From an uncultured Eubacteriales bacterium (GTDB taxonomy: Bacteria; Bacillota; Clostridia; Lachnospirales; CAMVHY01): a DNA stretch of 64,000 bases. The notes beneath the pieces were generated by a model. That model was not told the origin of the DNA and did no database searches. It was given only the letters and a program-made list of their open reading frames with translations. Positions within the stretch are counted from its first letter, which is position 1; every line of letters begins with the position of its first letter. The position numbers were made by a program, and so were the translations under genes. The stretch spans positions 36,681 to 100,680 of the forward strand of contig CAOVHW010000004.1 of the NCBI GenBank assembly GCA_948543815.1. Reading direction: 5' to 3'. Shown in pieces: positions 1 to 7,460 of this stretch.

Positions 1-2
1 TT

Positions 3-842
3 ATAGAATGGAAGAATTTTTTACGACTTAATGGATTTAGTGAAAGACAAATTAGAAACATGGAAAATAAATTTATCCATGAAAAATTAAATGTCAAAAA
101 TTTTGATGTAAAAAAATTTTTAATTGAAATACATATGATGCAAAAAAATTATTTATTAATTTCCAGCAAAGATAAAAGAGATTATTATTCAAATCCAATT
201 GAATACGTCGAAAATTTTCAAAAGGATTTGAAAAAAATAAAAGAAATGCTTCAAAAGCCAATTGGTAATTTTGAAAAATTGTTTGATTTGTGTGATGACA
301 AAGTTTTAGTTGATAAATGTTTAACGGCTTTAGAATCAGAAAAAACAAACGAAAGTATTGATTTTGCAAAAAAACTTAAAGCAATAATTGAAATTAAAAA
401 AAGTTTATGCAGAGTAAGAAGTTGGCATAGAGATACAGCAAAAGCTTTTATTACAAATGTTTTCAGAAGTTATGTAAGCAACAATCCATTTAATTATGAT
501 AGTTTTGTAAGTAATTTAGAAGATTTTATTGAGCAATATTGTAAAAATCCTCGAGGCTTTGCTGAAATAATACAAATGCGTAATAGTTTGGGCAGAATAA
601 ATTATAAAACTTTTCAAGCGCTTTATGATTCAAGCTTAGATTCGATTTCAAAAAAATTTACTGAATTGACGAATGATGAAGCTTTAATTTTGTTTTATTT
701 ATGTATTAGAACCTTTACAAAGAATGAAGTTCAACAAAAAACAAATTTTGCAGAAAAGATAAATGAAGCAATAAAAAAAGAAAATGATTTACAACCATCA
801 TTACAAAGTAGTACAGATGAATCACTTACTGAGCATAATTAG
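3..842 (+). CDS. C-terminal part of an unknown protein, cut by the window edge
   Basis: I recognise no family. The first in-frame ATG is at 60, but it has no Shine-Dalgarno sequence. The frame stays open through positions 3-59 (I-E-W-K-N-F-L-R-L-N-G) and reads like ordinary protein, so the true start is probably left of the window. The visible part is mostly predicted helix, rich in Lys, Glu, Asn and Phe, with no signal peptide or membrane segment. It ends in a Ser/Thr/Glu-rich tail. The last 17 nt overlap the 3' end of the convergent tsaB gene. The style resembles the other large unknown proteins of this window, but I saw no clear shared block. Confidence 0.6.
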   Translation: MEWKNFLRLNGFSERQIRNMENKFIHEKLNVKNFDVKKFLIEIHMMQKNYLLISSKDKRDYYSNPIEYVENFQKDLKKIKEMLQKPIGNFEKLFDLCDDKVLVDKCLTALESEKTNESIDFAKKLKAIIEIKKSLCRVRSWHRDTAKAFITNVFRSYVSNNPFNYDSFVSNLEDFIEQYCKNPRGFAEIIQMRNSLGRINYKTFQALYDSSLDSISKKFTELTNDEALILFYLCIRTFTKNEVQQKTNFAEKINEAIKKENDLQPSLQSSTDESLTEHN

Positions 843-1500
843 TTTCTGCCTGAGATTTTCGTAAATAAAACGGTAGAAAATTTTCGTATGAAAAAATGCT
901 TTTGGATTCCGAAAGCATTTTTTTTGCGTATAGCAAAACACTTTTTGCTGATTGTAAATTTAAATTTTCTGGTGCGAGCAAAAAGTTTGTGTCAATCAAT
1001 TTTTCTTTATTAACTTCGACGCCATCGCCCAAAAATATTTTTTCATGTTCAAATTTTTTTGTGCGCTCAATTATTTCATCTATACTGCAATTCAAATATT
1101 CCGAAATTCTTTGACCGTTTTCATAAATTGCCGAATAAACTTGATTACGACGCGCATCCATTATCGGAATAATTATTTTATCCGGTGCAAATATATTCAT
1201 CGTCATTGCGTCAAGTGTTGGCACATTTATTATTGAAATATTTAGTGCATGTGCAAAAGCTTTTGCAGTTGCCGCACCAATTTTTATACCTGTAAATGAC
1301 CCCGGTCCTGATGAACATGCAACGTAATTTATTTCATTCGGTTGCATGTCTAACATCTTTAGCAAATCTTTTATCATTGGCAATAATGTTTGGGAATGAG
1401 TGTAGCCCGCATTTAAATTTATTTCGCCTAAAATTTTTTCTGAATTTCCAATTGCAACTGCTGCCGTTTTACCCGTTGTTTCTATCGCTAGTATATTCAT
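826..1500 (-). CDS. tsaB: tRNA threonylcarbamoyladenosine biosynthesis protein TsaB
   Basis: TsaB is the non-catalytic partner of TsaD. It is needed to make N6-threonylcarbamoyladenosine (t6A) at position 37 of ANN-reading tRNAs in the cytosol. The 224-aa product has the family length. It begins with the ASKHA-fold motif I-L-A-I-E-T-T-G and carries the diagnostic S-S-G-P-G-S-F-T-G-I-K-I-G near residues 63-75. An ATG start follows a GTGAGGGA ribosome site. The usual neighbours tsaE and rimI are absent: the gene stands alone, divergent from ffh and convergent with the unknown gene at the left edge. Identity is secure. Confidence 0.93.
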   Translation of the reverse strand: MNILAIETTGKTAAVAIGNSEKILGEINLNAGYTHSQTLLPMIKDLLKMLDMQPNEINYVACSSGPGSFTGIKIGAATAKAFAHALNISIINVPTLDAMTMNIFAPDKIIIPIMDARRNQVYSAIYENGQRISEYLNCSIDEIIERTKKFEHEKIFLGDGVEVNKEKLIDTNFLLAPENLNLQSAKSVLLYAKKMLSESKSIFSYENFLPFYLRKSQAETNYAQ

Positions 1501-1639
1501 TGTTTTTCCCTCACTAAAAATTTTTTCGTTAGCTTCTTAATTTTTAACTATTATATGAAAAATGATTTGCCTTTTTCAATTTTATTGATTTAGTTCGCTT
1601 TTTCATTTAAAATTAATAAAAAATAGGGAAGTGGTGTAA

Positions 1640-2959
1640 ATTTTATTCGATAATATTTCTAATAAGTTTCAGGATATTTTTAAAAATTTACGGCGTAAAG
1701 GTACTTTAACTGAAAACGATATTAAGTCCGCAATGCGCGATGTTAAAATCGCACTCTTAGATGCCGATGTTAATTTCAAAGTCGTTAAGCAATTTATTAA
1801 TACTGTTTCTGAAAAAGCTTTGGGCAATGAAATTATGCAAAGTCTATCGCCCGGCCAACAAATTATTAAAATTGTTAATGACGAATTGATAAATATTTTA
1901 GGAACGACGCCCGCTCGTTTAACTTTCTCATCTTCTTCATTGACAACTTATATGTTAGTTGGATTACAAGGCGCCGGAAAAACTACAGCCGCTGGAAAAC
2001 TAGCGTTGATGTTAAAAAAACAAGGTAAAAAAGTTTTACTTATTGCTGCTGATACTTATCGGCCTGCCGCAATTAAACAACTACAAGTTTTTGGTGAAAA
2101 AAATTCTGTGGACGTATTTGCATTGGAAGATAAAAATTCGCCCGTTAAAATTGCTGCGGACGGAATTTCTTATGCATTGACAAATAATTTCAATGTTGCT
2201 ATAATAGACACCGCTGGACGTTTGAATTTCGATGAACAATTAATGAATGAATTACTCGAAATGAAAAAAGCTGCGCGCCCTCAGGAAATTTTATTGGTTT
2301 TGGATTCAATGATTGGTCAGGAAGCCGTTAATATCGCTCAAAGTTTTAATGACCAAATCGGTATCGATGGTATCATTATGACTAAACTCGATAGTGATAC
2401 GCGTGGTGGCGCAATGCTTTCCGTTCGTGCTGTTACTCAAAAACCTATAAAATTTATTGGTGTTGGTGAAAAGCCTGAGGATTTAGAACAGTTCTATCCC
2501 GATCGTATTGCTTCACGAATTTTAGGTATGGGTGATATCTTATCCGTTATCGAAAAAGCTCAAGCTTCTTTCGATGACGATATGGAAGATGTACAAAAAA
2601 AATTCTTGACAAATGAATTTGATCTCCAGGATTTCTATAAGCAATTGAAAAATGTGAAAAAGTTAGGTCCCGCAAAAAATTTGTTGAAAATGATTCCTGG
2701 TTTATCAAATTTGAATTTGGATAACTTAGAGCCTGATGAAAAAATTTACGCTAGAATTGAGTCAATAATTTTATCCATGACTCCTCAAGAACGTAAAAAT
2801 CCGCAAATTATTAATGGTTCGCGGAAAAAACGTATCGCTAACGGCTCCGGTCGTACTATAAATGACGTTAATGTTTTACTGAAACGCTTCAGTGATACTA
2901 AAAAAATGATTAAAATGCTTACTTCTAATAAAAAATCTCTCTTCAATTTCTTTAAATAA
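1640..2959 (+). CDS. ffh: signal recognition particle GTPase Ffh (probable ATT start)
   Basis: Ffh binds the 4.5S/6S SRP RNA and signal sequences of nascent membrane proteins and docks on FtsY. G1 (GLQGAGKTT) lies near residue 108, DTAGR near 186, TKLDSDTRGG near 246, and the M domain ends with the family's R-I-A-x-G-S-G motif. The first ATG in frame (1733) would remove the N-domain start. The family-type N-terminus (L-F-D-N-I-S-N-K-F-Q-D-I-F) reads back to ATT at 1640, directly after a TAA stop at 1637, with AGGGA about 10 nt upstream. That gives 439 aa, the normal Ffh size. It is followed closely by rpsP and khpA. An ATT start is inferred; a sequence error is the alternative. Confidence 0.9.
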   Translation: MLFDNISNKFQDIFKNLRRKGTLTENDIKSAMRDVKIALLDADVNFKVVKQFINTVSEKALGNEIMQSLSPGQQIIKIVNDELINILGTTPARLTFSSSSLTTYMLVGLQGAGKTTAAGKLALMLKKQGKKVLLIAADTYRPAAIKQLQVFGEKNSVDVFALEDKNSPVKIAADGISYALTNNFNVAIIDTAGRLNFDEQLMNELLEMKKAARPQEILLVLDSMIGQEAVNIAQSFNDQIGIDGIIMTKLDSDTRGGAMLSVRAVTQKPIKFIGVGEKPEDLEQFYPDRIASRILGMGDILSVIEKAQASFDDDMEDVQKKFLTNEFDLQDFYKQLKNVKKLGPAKNLLKMIPGLSNLNLDNLEPDEKIYARIESIILSMTPQERKNPQIINGSRKKRIANGSGRTINDVNVLLKRFSDTKKMIKMLTSNKKSLFNFFK

Positions 2960-2979
2960 TTTAAAGGAGGTGAAGTTTA

Positions 2980-3222
2980 TTGTCTGTTAAAATTAGATTG
3001 CGTAGAGTTGGCGCTAAAAAAAATCCTTCCTATAAAATCGTTGTCGCTGATTCCCGTACCCCTCGTAATGGTAAAATTATCGCTCAAATCGGTTTCTATA
3101 ACCCTATGCCTAATCCCGCTGTTATCTCTATTAATTCAAATGATGCCCATTATTGGCTCAGTAAAGGTGCTTTGCCTACTGACTCCGTTCAAAAATTATT
3201 TAATACTGCCGGTGTAAATTAA
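2980..3222 (+). CDS. rpsP: 30S ribosomal protein S16 (bS16)
   Basis: This is a small-subunit protein that helps 16S rRNA fold in the body of the 30S particle. The 80-aa product has the bS16 signature at its N-terminus (V-K-I-R-L-R-R-x-G) and the family-wide R-x-G-K-x-I-x-x-I-G-F-Y-N-P block. The start is TTG at 2980, set by an excellent AAAGGAGGTG site ending about 7 nt upstream. It lies 20 nt after ffh and 18 nt before khpA, so the three are almost certainly cotranscribed. In most Bacillota rimM, trmD and rplS follow; here they do not. Confidence 0.96.
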   Translation: MSVKIRLRRVGAKKNPSYKIVVADSRTPRNGKIIAQIGFYNPMPNPAVISINSNDAHYWLSKGALPTDSVQKLFNTAGVN

Positions 3223-3240
3223 TCTTAGGAGGAATTTCTT

Positions 3241-3474
3241 ATGAAAGATTTATTAGAAACTTTAGTTAAAAGCTTGGTCGATTATCCTGATAAAATCTCG
3301 GTTAATGAAATTAATGGCGAACAAACTACTATCTTAGAATTAAAAGTTTTACCTGAAGATATGGGGAAAGTTATCGGTAAAGAAGGCCGTATCGCTAAAT
3401 CTATCCGTACTATTATAAAAGCTGCTGCTATGCATAACGGTAAAAGAGTTACTATCGAAATTATTCAAGCTTAG
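3241..3474 (+). CDS. khpA: KH-domain RNA-binding protein KhpA
   Basis: This is a 77-aa single KH-domain protein (YlqC family). The RNA-binding loop G-K-E-G sits inside V-I-G-K-E-G-R-I-A-K-S-I. In other Bacillota KhpA partners KhpB/EloR and affects RNA metabolism and cell-wall elongation. It starts at ATG after TAGGAGGA and sits 18 nt behind rpsP, the conserved position for this gene. The transcript then runs straight into the three-hairpin cloverleaf that begins 3 nt after the stop codon. No rimM or trmD follows. Confidence 0.92.
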   Translation: MKDLLETLVKSLVDYPDKISVNEINGEQTTILELKVLPEDMGKVIGKEGRIAKSIRTIIKAAAMHNGKRVTIEIIQA

Positions 3475-3477
3475 TCA

Positions 3478-3612
3478 TAAAACCGTTCTTTTTTTTGTAA
3501 AAAAAAGAACCCAAAAGAACTTTAACAAAAAAATCTTTGTGTGCAGGCACACAAAGATTTTTTTGTTAAAGTTCTTTTGTTTACTTTTCTTTCAAGAAAA
3601 GTAAAGGTTTTA
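3478..3612. repeat. cloverleaf of three perfect hairpins closed by an outer stem
   Basis: Three adjacent perfect inverted repeats with 2-nt loops fill this 135-nt gap. Arm 1 has 12 bp (3485-3496 with 3499-3510). Arm 2 has 32 bp (3513-3544 with 3547-3578). Arm 3 has 12 bp (3580-3591 with 3594-3605). They are enclosed by a 7-bp stem TAAAACC/GGTTTTA (3478-3484 with 3606-3612), giving a four-way cloverleaf with almost no unpaired bases. Arms 1 and 2 share GTTCTTTT/AAAAGAAC, so they could also pair with each other. It lies between two convergent units (khpA and tRNA-Trp) and may act as a two-way terminator. The length and perfection also fit a palindromic mobile element. Confidence 0.85.
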
Positions 3613-3620
3613 AAAAAAAA

Positions 3621-3693
3621 CAGGAGCAGTAGGACTCGAACCCACGACATTCGGTTTTGGAGACCGACGTTCTACCAACTGAACTATGCTCCT
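3621..3693 (-). tRNA. tRNA-Trp (CCA anticodon)
   Basis: The reverse complement folds as a 73-nt tRNA. The acceptor stem is AGGAGCA paired with TGCTCCT, the discriminator is G, the T loop is GTTCGAGTC, and the anticodon loop TCTCCAAAA carries anticodon CCA. A G discriminator with a CCA anticodon is the expected Trp identity set. The 3' CCA is not encoded and would be added after transcription. The anticodon reads UGG only, so this gene does not support UGA as a Trp codon. The 3' end faces the cloverleaf 8 nt away. Confidence 0.96.
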
Positions 3694-3703
3694 ACCGCAA
3701 ATA

Positions 3704-3732
3704 ATTATATATTTGGAATAAAAATAAGTCAA
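3704..3732 (-). promoter_or_regulatory. promoter of tRNA-Trp
   Basis: On the minus strand TTGACT (3727-3732) and TATAAT (3704-3709) are separated by exactly 17 nt. The -10 box ends 10 nt before the mature tRNA 5' end. This is a near-consensus housekeeping promoter. Confidence 0.85.
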
Positions 3733-3796
3733 GAAATTTCTGATGAAAATTGCCCGACAATAATATATAATCAAGAAAAAATATTGGAGGGCAATT

Positions 3797-6700
3797 ATGA
3801 ATATTTATGCCGTAGCAATTTTTTTAGCGGTTATGTTTCTACTAATTTATATTTGTGATACACGCAAAATTTTTCATGTGCTTTGTAATCCATATCTTGT
3901 AATAATTTTTTTCGGGATAATGACACGCATATTTTTTTTGCAAAAATATGGATATGATACGGACGTAAATTGTTTTATGTCGTGGTCAAAGAATTTATAC
4001 AAACATGGTTTGCAAAATTTTTATTCGCTTAAAATTTTTAAAGATTATCCACCGGGTTATATGTATATTTTGTACGTTTTAGGTGCGCTTAAAGATTTTT
4101 TAAATCTTTCGCGTGAAGAATTTTTGTGTTTGATAAAAATTCCAGCCGTAATTGCTGATATAATTTCTGCTATTTTGATTTATAAATTTTCGTGCAAAAA
4201 ATTAGGTTATAAATGGTCACTTTTGTTAAGTTTATCGTACGCGATAAATCCTGCAATTATTTTTGATTCAACAGTATGGGGACAAGTTGATTCGATTTAT
4301 ACACTTTTTCTTTTGGCCGCAATTTATTTTGTAACCGAAAAAAAATATCTTTACGGTTTCATAACTTATACATTGGCAATTTTAGTTAAGCCGCAAGCAT
4401 TTATATTTGCGCCGATTTTTTTGTATGCGCTATATGAAATTTTTGTGGAGAACAAATCTTTTTATTTGCCGTTGCAATATGTATTGTGTTCGGCTTTAAT
4501 TTTTATTGCGCTTTTAGTTCCGTTTACGCAAAATTTTAATTTTATCCCGATTATTAATCAATACATAAAAACTTTTTCTGAGTACAAATATTTTGTAGTC
4601 AATGCATTTAATTCGTATATGTATCTAAATTTGAATTGGTTTGCTTTGAATGGAATTGCCGTGCAAATAGCGGAAGTTATTTTGTTGATATGTATAACTT
4701 TATTTGCGTTTTGGTTTTTAGTAAAAAGTCAGTCGAGGTCAAAATATTTTTTTACGGCTGCGATATTGAACGTTTTGGTTTTCGTTTTTACATTTAAAAT
4801 GCACGAGCGCTATTTATATCCGGCAATAATATTTTTTCTGATGGCATTTATTTATCAGACTGATAAAAAATATTTGCTATTTTACGGTGGATTTTCATTT
4901 ACATTATTTATAAATTGTTTTATGGTTTATCATGAAAAAATGGCGAATGGGAACGTAAATGTTTTTTCGGAGGCAGCACAAATTTTTTCATTGGCAAATG
5001 TTTTTTTGACATTACTTATGATTTATTTTGCAAAAAATATTTTTGCGAAAGGTAATGAAAAAATTTTAGATATTGAAAAGAAAACTTTACCGAATTTTAA
5101 AATACAGCCCGCGGAAAAAATTGAACCTTCGCAAAAACTTGCAGGCTTAACTAAAAAAGATTGGCTTATGGTTTTATTAATTACGTTTTCGTATTCATTA
5201 ATTGCATTTTTTTATTTGGGTAATACGAAATCACCGCAATCTTTTTTCCACGCAAATAAAAATGATTTTGTCATTGTAGATTTTAAATCTGTCAAAAATA
5301 TTGGTCGTATGCAAATTTTTAACGGAATTCGGCCTGATAAAAAAATTGAAGTATTTCGTTTTAATAAACATGTTTGGGAAAAATGTTCACAAATTGATAT
5401 CGATGGCGTAAGTTCCGTTTTCAAATGGCATGAGAAAAATTTAAATACAAAAACTCGATTTCTAAAGCTAAAATTTTTGACAGATGATACTTATATTCAA
5501 GAGATTGCGTTTCGTGACAAACATGATAAAATTTTACCGTTGAGAGTGCTTTCTAAAAATTGTCGTCAACTTTTTGATGAACAATATCTTGTGCCAAAAC
5601 ATTCGGATTATATGAATAGTATGTATTTTGATGAAGTTTATCATGCAAGAACGGGCTATGAATTTTTACATAAATTAAAAGTTTACGAGACAACGCATCC
5701 GCCGCTTGGTAAAAATTTTATTGCGTTGGGAATAAAAATTTTTGGGATGACACCATTTGGCTGGAGGTTTTTTGGGACGCTTTTTGGAGTTTTGATGCTG
5801 CCAATATTTTATTTGCTGGCGAAAAAAATTTTTTCGTATACAACTTGGGCAACGTTTGCGACAATTTTATTTTCGCTTGAATTTATGCATTTTGAACAGA
5901 CGCGAATTGCGACAGTAGATTCATATACAGTTTTTTTCATAATTTTGATGTATCTTGCGATGTATATTTATTACAGTACAAATTTTTTTGACACCAAATT
6001 TTTTAAAACACTCATACCATTATTTTTTTGTGCAGTTTTTTCGGGATTAGCATGTGCGACAAAATGGCAAGGATTTTATGCATTAGCCGGACTTATTATT
6101 ATTTTTTTTGCTACTATTTTTTTTCGGTATAAAGAATATTTGTACGCCGTAAAATTTGGCGATGAAACAGTAAAAAATAAATTTGCGCCACTATTTTCTT
6201 CGACATTTAATTTTTGTATCATTTTTATATTTTTGATATTGATTCCAATTTATTTTTCAACTTATTTCTTGTATTTAAAAACAGAGGGCGTAAAAAATTT
6301 TGCGGACGTAATTAAAAATCAAAATTTTATGTTTAACTATCATGCATATTTGAATGGGACACATTCTTTTGGTTCAAAGTGGTGGCAATGGATTTTAAAT
6401 TTACGCCCAATTTTATTTTACAGTCATTCCTATTCAGAAAATTTAAAAGCTGGAATTAGTTGTTTTGCTAATCCAATAATTTGTTACGGTGGTTTGATTT
6501 CATTTTTTTATTGTTTGGCAAAATTATCACGTAAGTTTGACAAAATCGCTTTCTTTTTATTAATTGGATATTTAGCGCAAATTGTTCCATGGATTTTTAT
6601 TAAGCGTGTAACTTTTGAATATCATTATTTCCCATGTATACCTTTTTTAATTTTGATGTTAACTTATTTTGTTAAAGATTATGCTTATCCCAAATTTGGT

Positions 6701-6838
6701 AAGAAAATTTTGTTCGCTATTATCGCTGCTACCGCTATCTTGTTTTTTATGTTCTATCCTGTAATTTCTGGTATGCCTGTCTCAAAATTTTATGTTGATT
6801 TATTCCTGAAATGGTTTGCCTCTTGGCAGTTATATTAA
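3797..6838 (+). CDS. two-domain membrane glycosyltransferase with C-terminal GT39 (PMT-like) domain
   Basis: This is a 1013-aa polytopic protein. The N-terminal half (about 1-430) has some ten hydrophobic segments and looks like a GT-C-type integral membrane glycosyltransferase. A soluble beta-rich linker covers about 490-600. The rest is a phospholipid-carrier-dependent glycosyltransferase of the protein-mannosyltransferase type. The linker-distal motifs D-E-V-Y-H-A-R (about 612), T-H-P-P-L-G-K and F-G-W-R are those of the GT39 catalytic loop. It should move a sugar from a polyprenyl-phosphate carrier outside the membrane; the acceptor is unknown. The start ATG follows TTGGAGG. It is followed by dcd after 15 nt. 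Fusion of two GT-C units in one chain is known in Bacillota, but the substrate is my open question. Confidence 0.85.
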   Translation: MNIYAVAIFLAVMFLLIYICDTRKIFHVLCNPYLVIIFFGIMTRIFFLQKYGYDTDVNCFMSWSKNLYKHGLQNFYSLKIFKDYPPGYMYILYVLGALKDFLNLSREEFLCLIKIPAVIADIISAILIYKFSCKKLGYKWSLLLSLSYAINPAIIFDSTVWGQVDSIYTLFLLAAIYFVTEKKYLYGFITYTLAILVKPQAFIFAPIFLYALYEIFVENKSFYLPLQYVLCSALIFIALLVPFTQNFNFIPIINQYIKTFSEYKYFVVNAFNSYMYLNLNWFALNGIAVQIAEVILLICITLFAFWFLVKSQSRSKYFFTAAILNVLVFVFTFKMHERYLYPAIIFFLMAFIYQTDKKYLLFYGGFSFTLFINCFMVYHEKMANGNVNVFSEAAQIFSLANVFLTLLMIYFAKNIFAKGNEKILDIEKKTLPNFKIQPAEKIEPSQKLAGLTKKDWLMVLLITFSYSLIAFFYLGNTKSPQSFFHANKNDFVIVDFKSVKNIGRMQIFNGIRPDKKIEVFRFNKHVWEKCSQIDIDGVSSVFKWHEKNLNTKTRFLKLKFLTDDTYIQEIAFRDKHDKILPLRVLSKNCRQLFDEQYLVPKHSDYMNSMYFDEVYHARTGYEFLHKLKVYETTHPPLGKNFIALGIKIFGMTPFGWRFFGTLFGVLMLPIFYLLAKKIFSYTTWATFATILFSLEFMHFEQTRIATVDSYTVFFIILMYLAMYIYYSTNFFDTKFFKTLIPLFFCAVFSGLACATKWQGFYALAGLIIIFFATIFFRYKEYLYAVKFGDETVKNKFAPLFSSTFNFCIIFIFLILIPIYFSTYFLYLKTEGVKNFADVIKNQNFMFNYHAYLNGTHSFGSKWWQWILNLRPILFYSHSYSENLKAGISCFANPIICYGGLISFFYCLAKLSRKFDKIAFFLLIGYLAQIVPWIFIKRVTFEYHYFPCIPFLILMLTYFVKDYAYPKFGKKILFAIIAATAILFFMFYPVISGMPVSKFYVDLFLKWFASWQLY

Positions 6839-6853
6839 TTATGGAGGTTTAAT

Positions 6854-7372
6854 ATGATTCTTTCTGGGCTTGAAATTAAAAAACATTTGGGTAATGATAT
6901 TATTATTGAACCATTTAATGAAAACTCTCTCAATCCTAATAGTTATAATCTAAGATTGGCTGATGAATTATTGGTCTATGATGAGGAAATTTTAGATATG
7001 CGTAATAAAAATAAGTTCCATAAAATTAAAATCCCTCATGATGGTTTAATTATTTATCCGGGAAAATTATATCTCGGGCAAACTATTGAATTTACTCAAA
7101 CTAATAATTTTATTCCAATGCTTGAAGGACGTTCGTCAATTGGTCGTTTAGGTATGTTTGTTCATGTTACAGCAGGCTTTGGTGACGTTGGCTTTAAAGG
7201 TTTTTGGACGCTCGAAATCCATTGCATCCAACCGATAAAAATTTATGCGGGTATTGAAATTTGCCAAATCTATTATCATACAATTCAAGGTAATTACGAA
7301 AATTATTGCTCTGGGAAATATCAAAATAATTTGGGTGTGCAGCCAAGTTTCTTATATAAAGATTTTAATTAA
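6854..7372 (+). CDS. dcd: dCTP deaminase
   Basis: This enzyme deaminates dCTP to dUTP, feeding dTMP synthesis; some homologues also hydrolyse dUTP. The 172-aa product has family length. It carries the nucleotide-binding block E-G-R-S-S-I-G-R-L-G and the active-site stretch T-A-G-F-G-D-V-G-F-K-G with the following T-L-E-I, where the conserved Glu is the catalytic base. An ATG start follows ATGGAGG. It is 15 nt downstream of the glycosyltransferase and so probably in the same transcript, ended by the hairpin just after its stop. Whether it is bifunctional cannot be told from sequence alone. Confidence 0.93.
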   Translation: MILSGLEIKKHLGNDIIIEPFNENSLNPNSYNLRLADELLVYDEEILDMRNKNKFHKIKIPHDGLIIYPGKLYLGQTIEFTQTNNFIPMLEGRSSIGRLGMFVHVTAGFGDVGFKGFWTLEIHCIQPIKIYAGIEICQIYYHTIQGNYENYCSGKYQNNLGVQPSFLYKDFN

Positions 7373-7398
7373 AAGCTTCGGAGATTATCCGAAGCTTT
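7372..7398 (+). terminator. stem-loop after dcd
   Basis: This is an 11-bp perfect stem (7372-7382 with 7388-7398) and a 5-nt loop, starting at the last base of the dcd stop codon. Only a short T run follows, so termination may be weak. Its 3' arm overlaps the -35 box of the next promoter. Confidence 0.6.
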
Positions 7399-7424
7399 AC
7401 AATTTGTTGAAAAAATATTATAAT
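7396..7424 (+). promoter_or_regulatory. promoter of the 656-aa unknown gene
   Basis: TTTACA (7396-7401), a 17-nt spacer and TATAAT (7419-7424) lie 36 nt before the start codon. The -35 box shares three bases with the 3' arm of the dcd stem-loop. Confidence 0.7.
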
Positions 7425-7460
7425 ATATAAAAAGAGGTTTCGCAGTGAGGTGAAACTATT

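Noticed and set aside
3541..3858. A 105-codon frame across the palindrome and tRNA
   Set aside because: It runs antisense through the tRNA-Trp gene and the hairpin cluster and into the glycosyltransferase start; no ribosome site.
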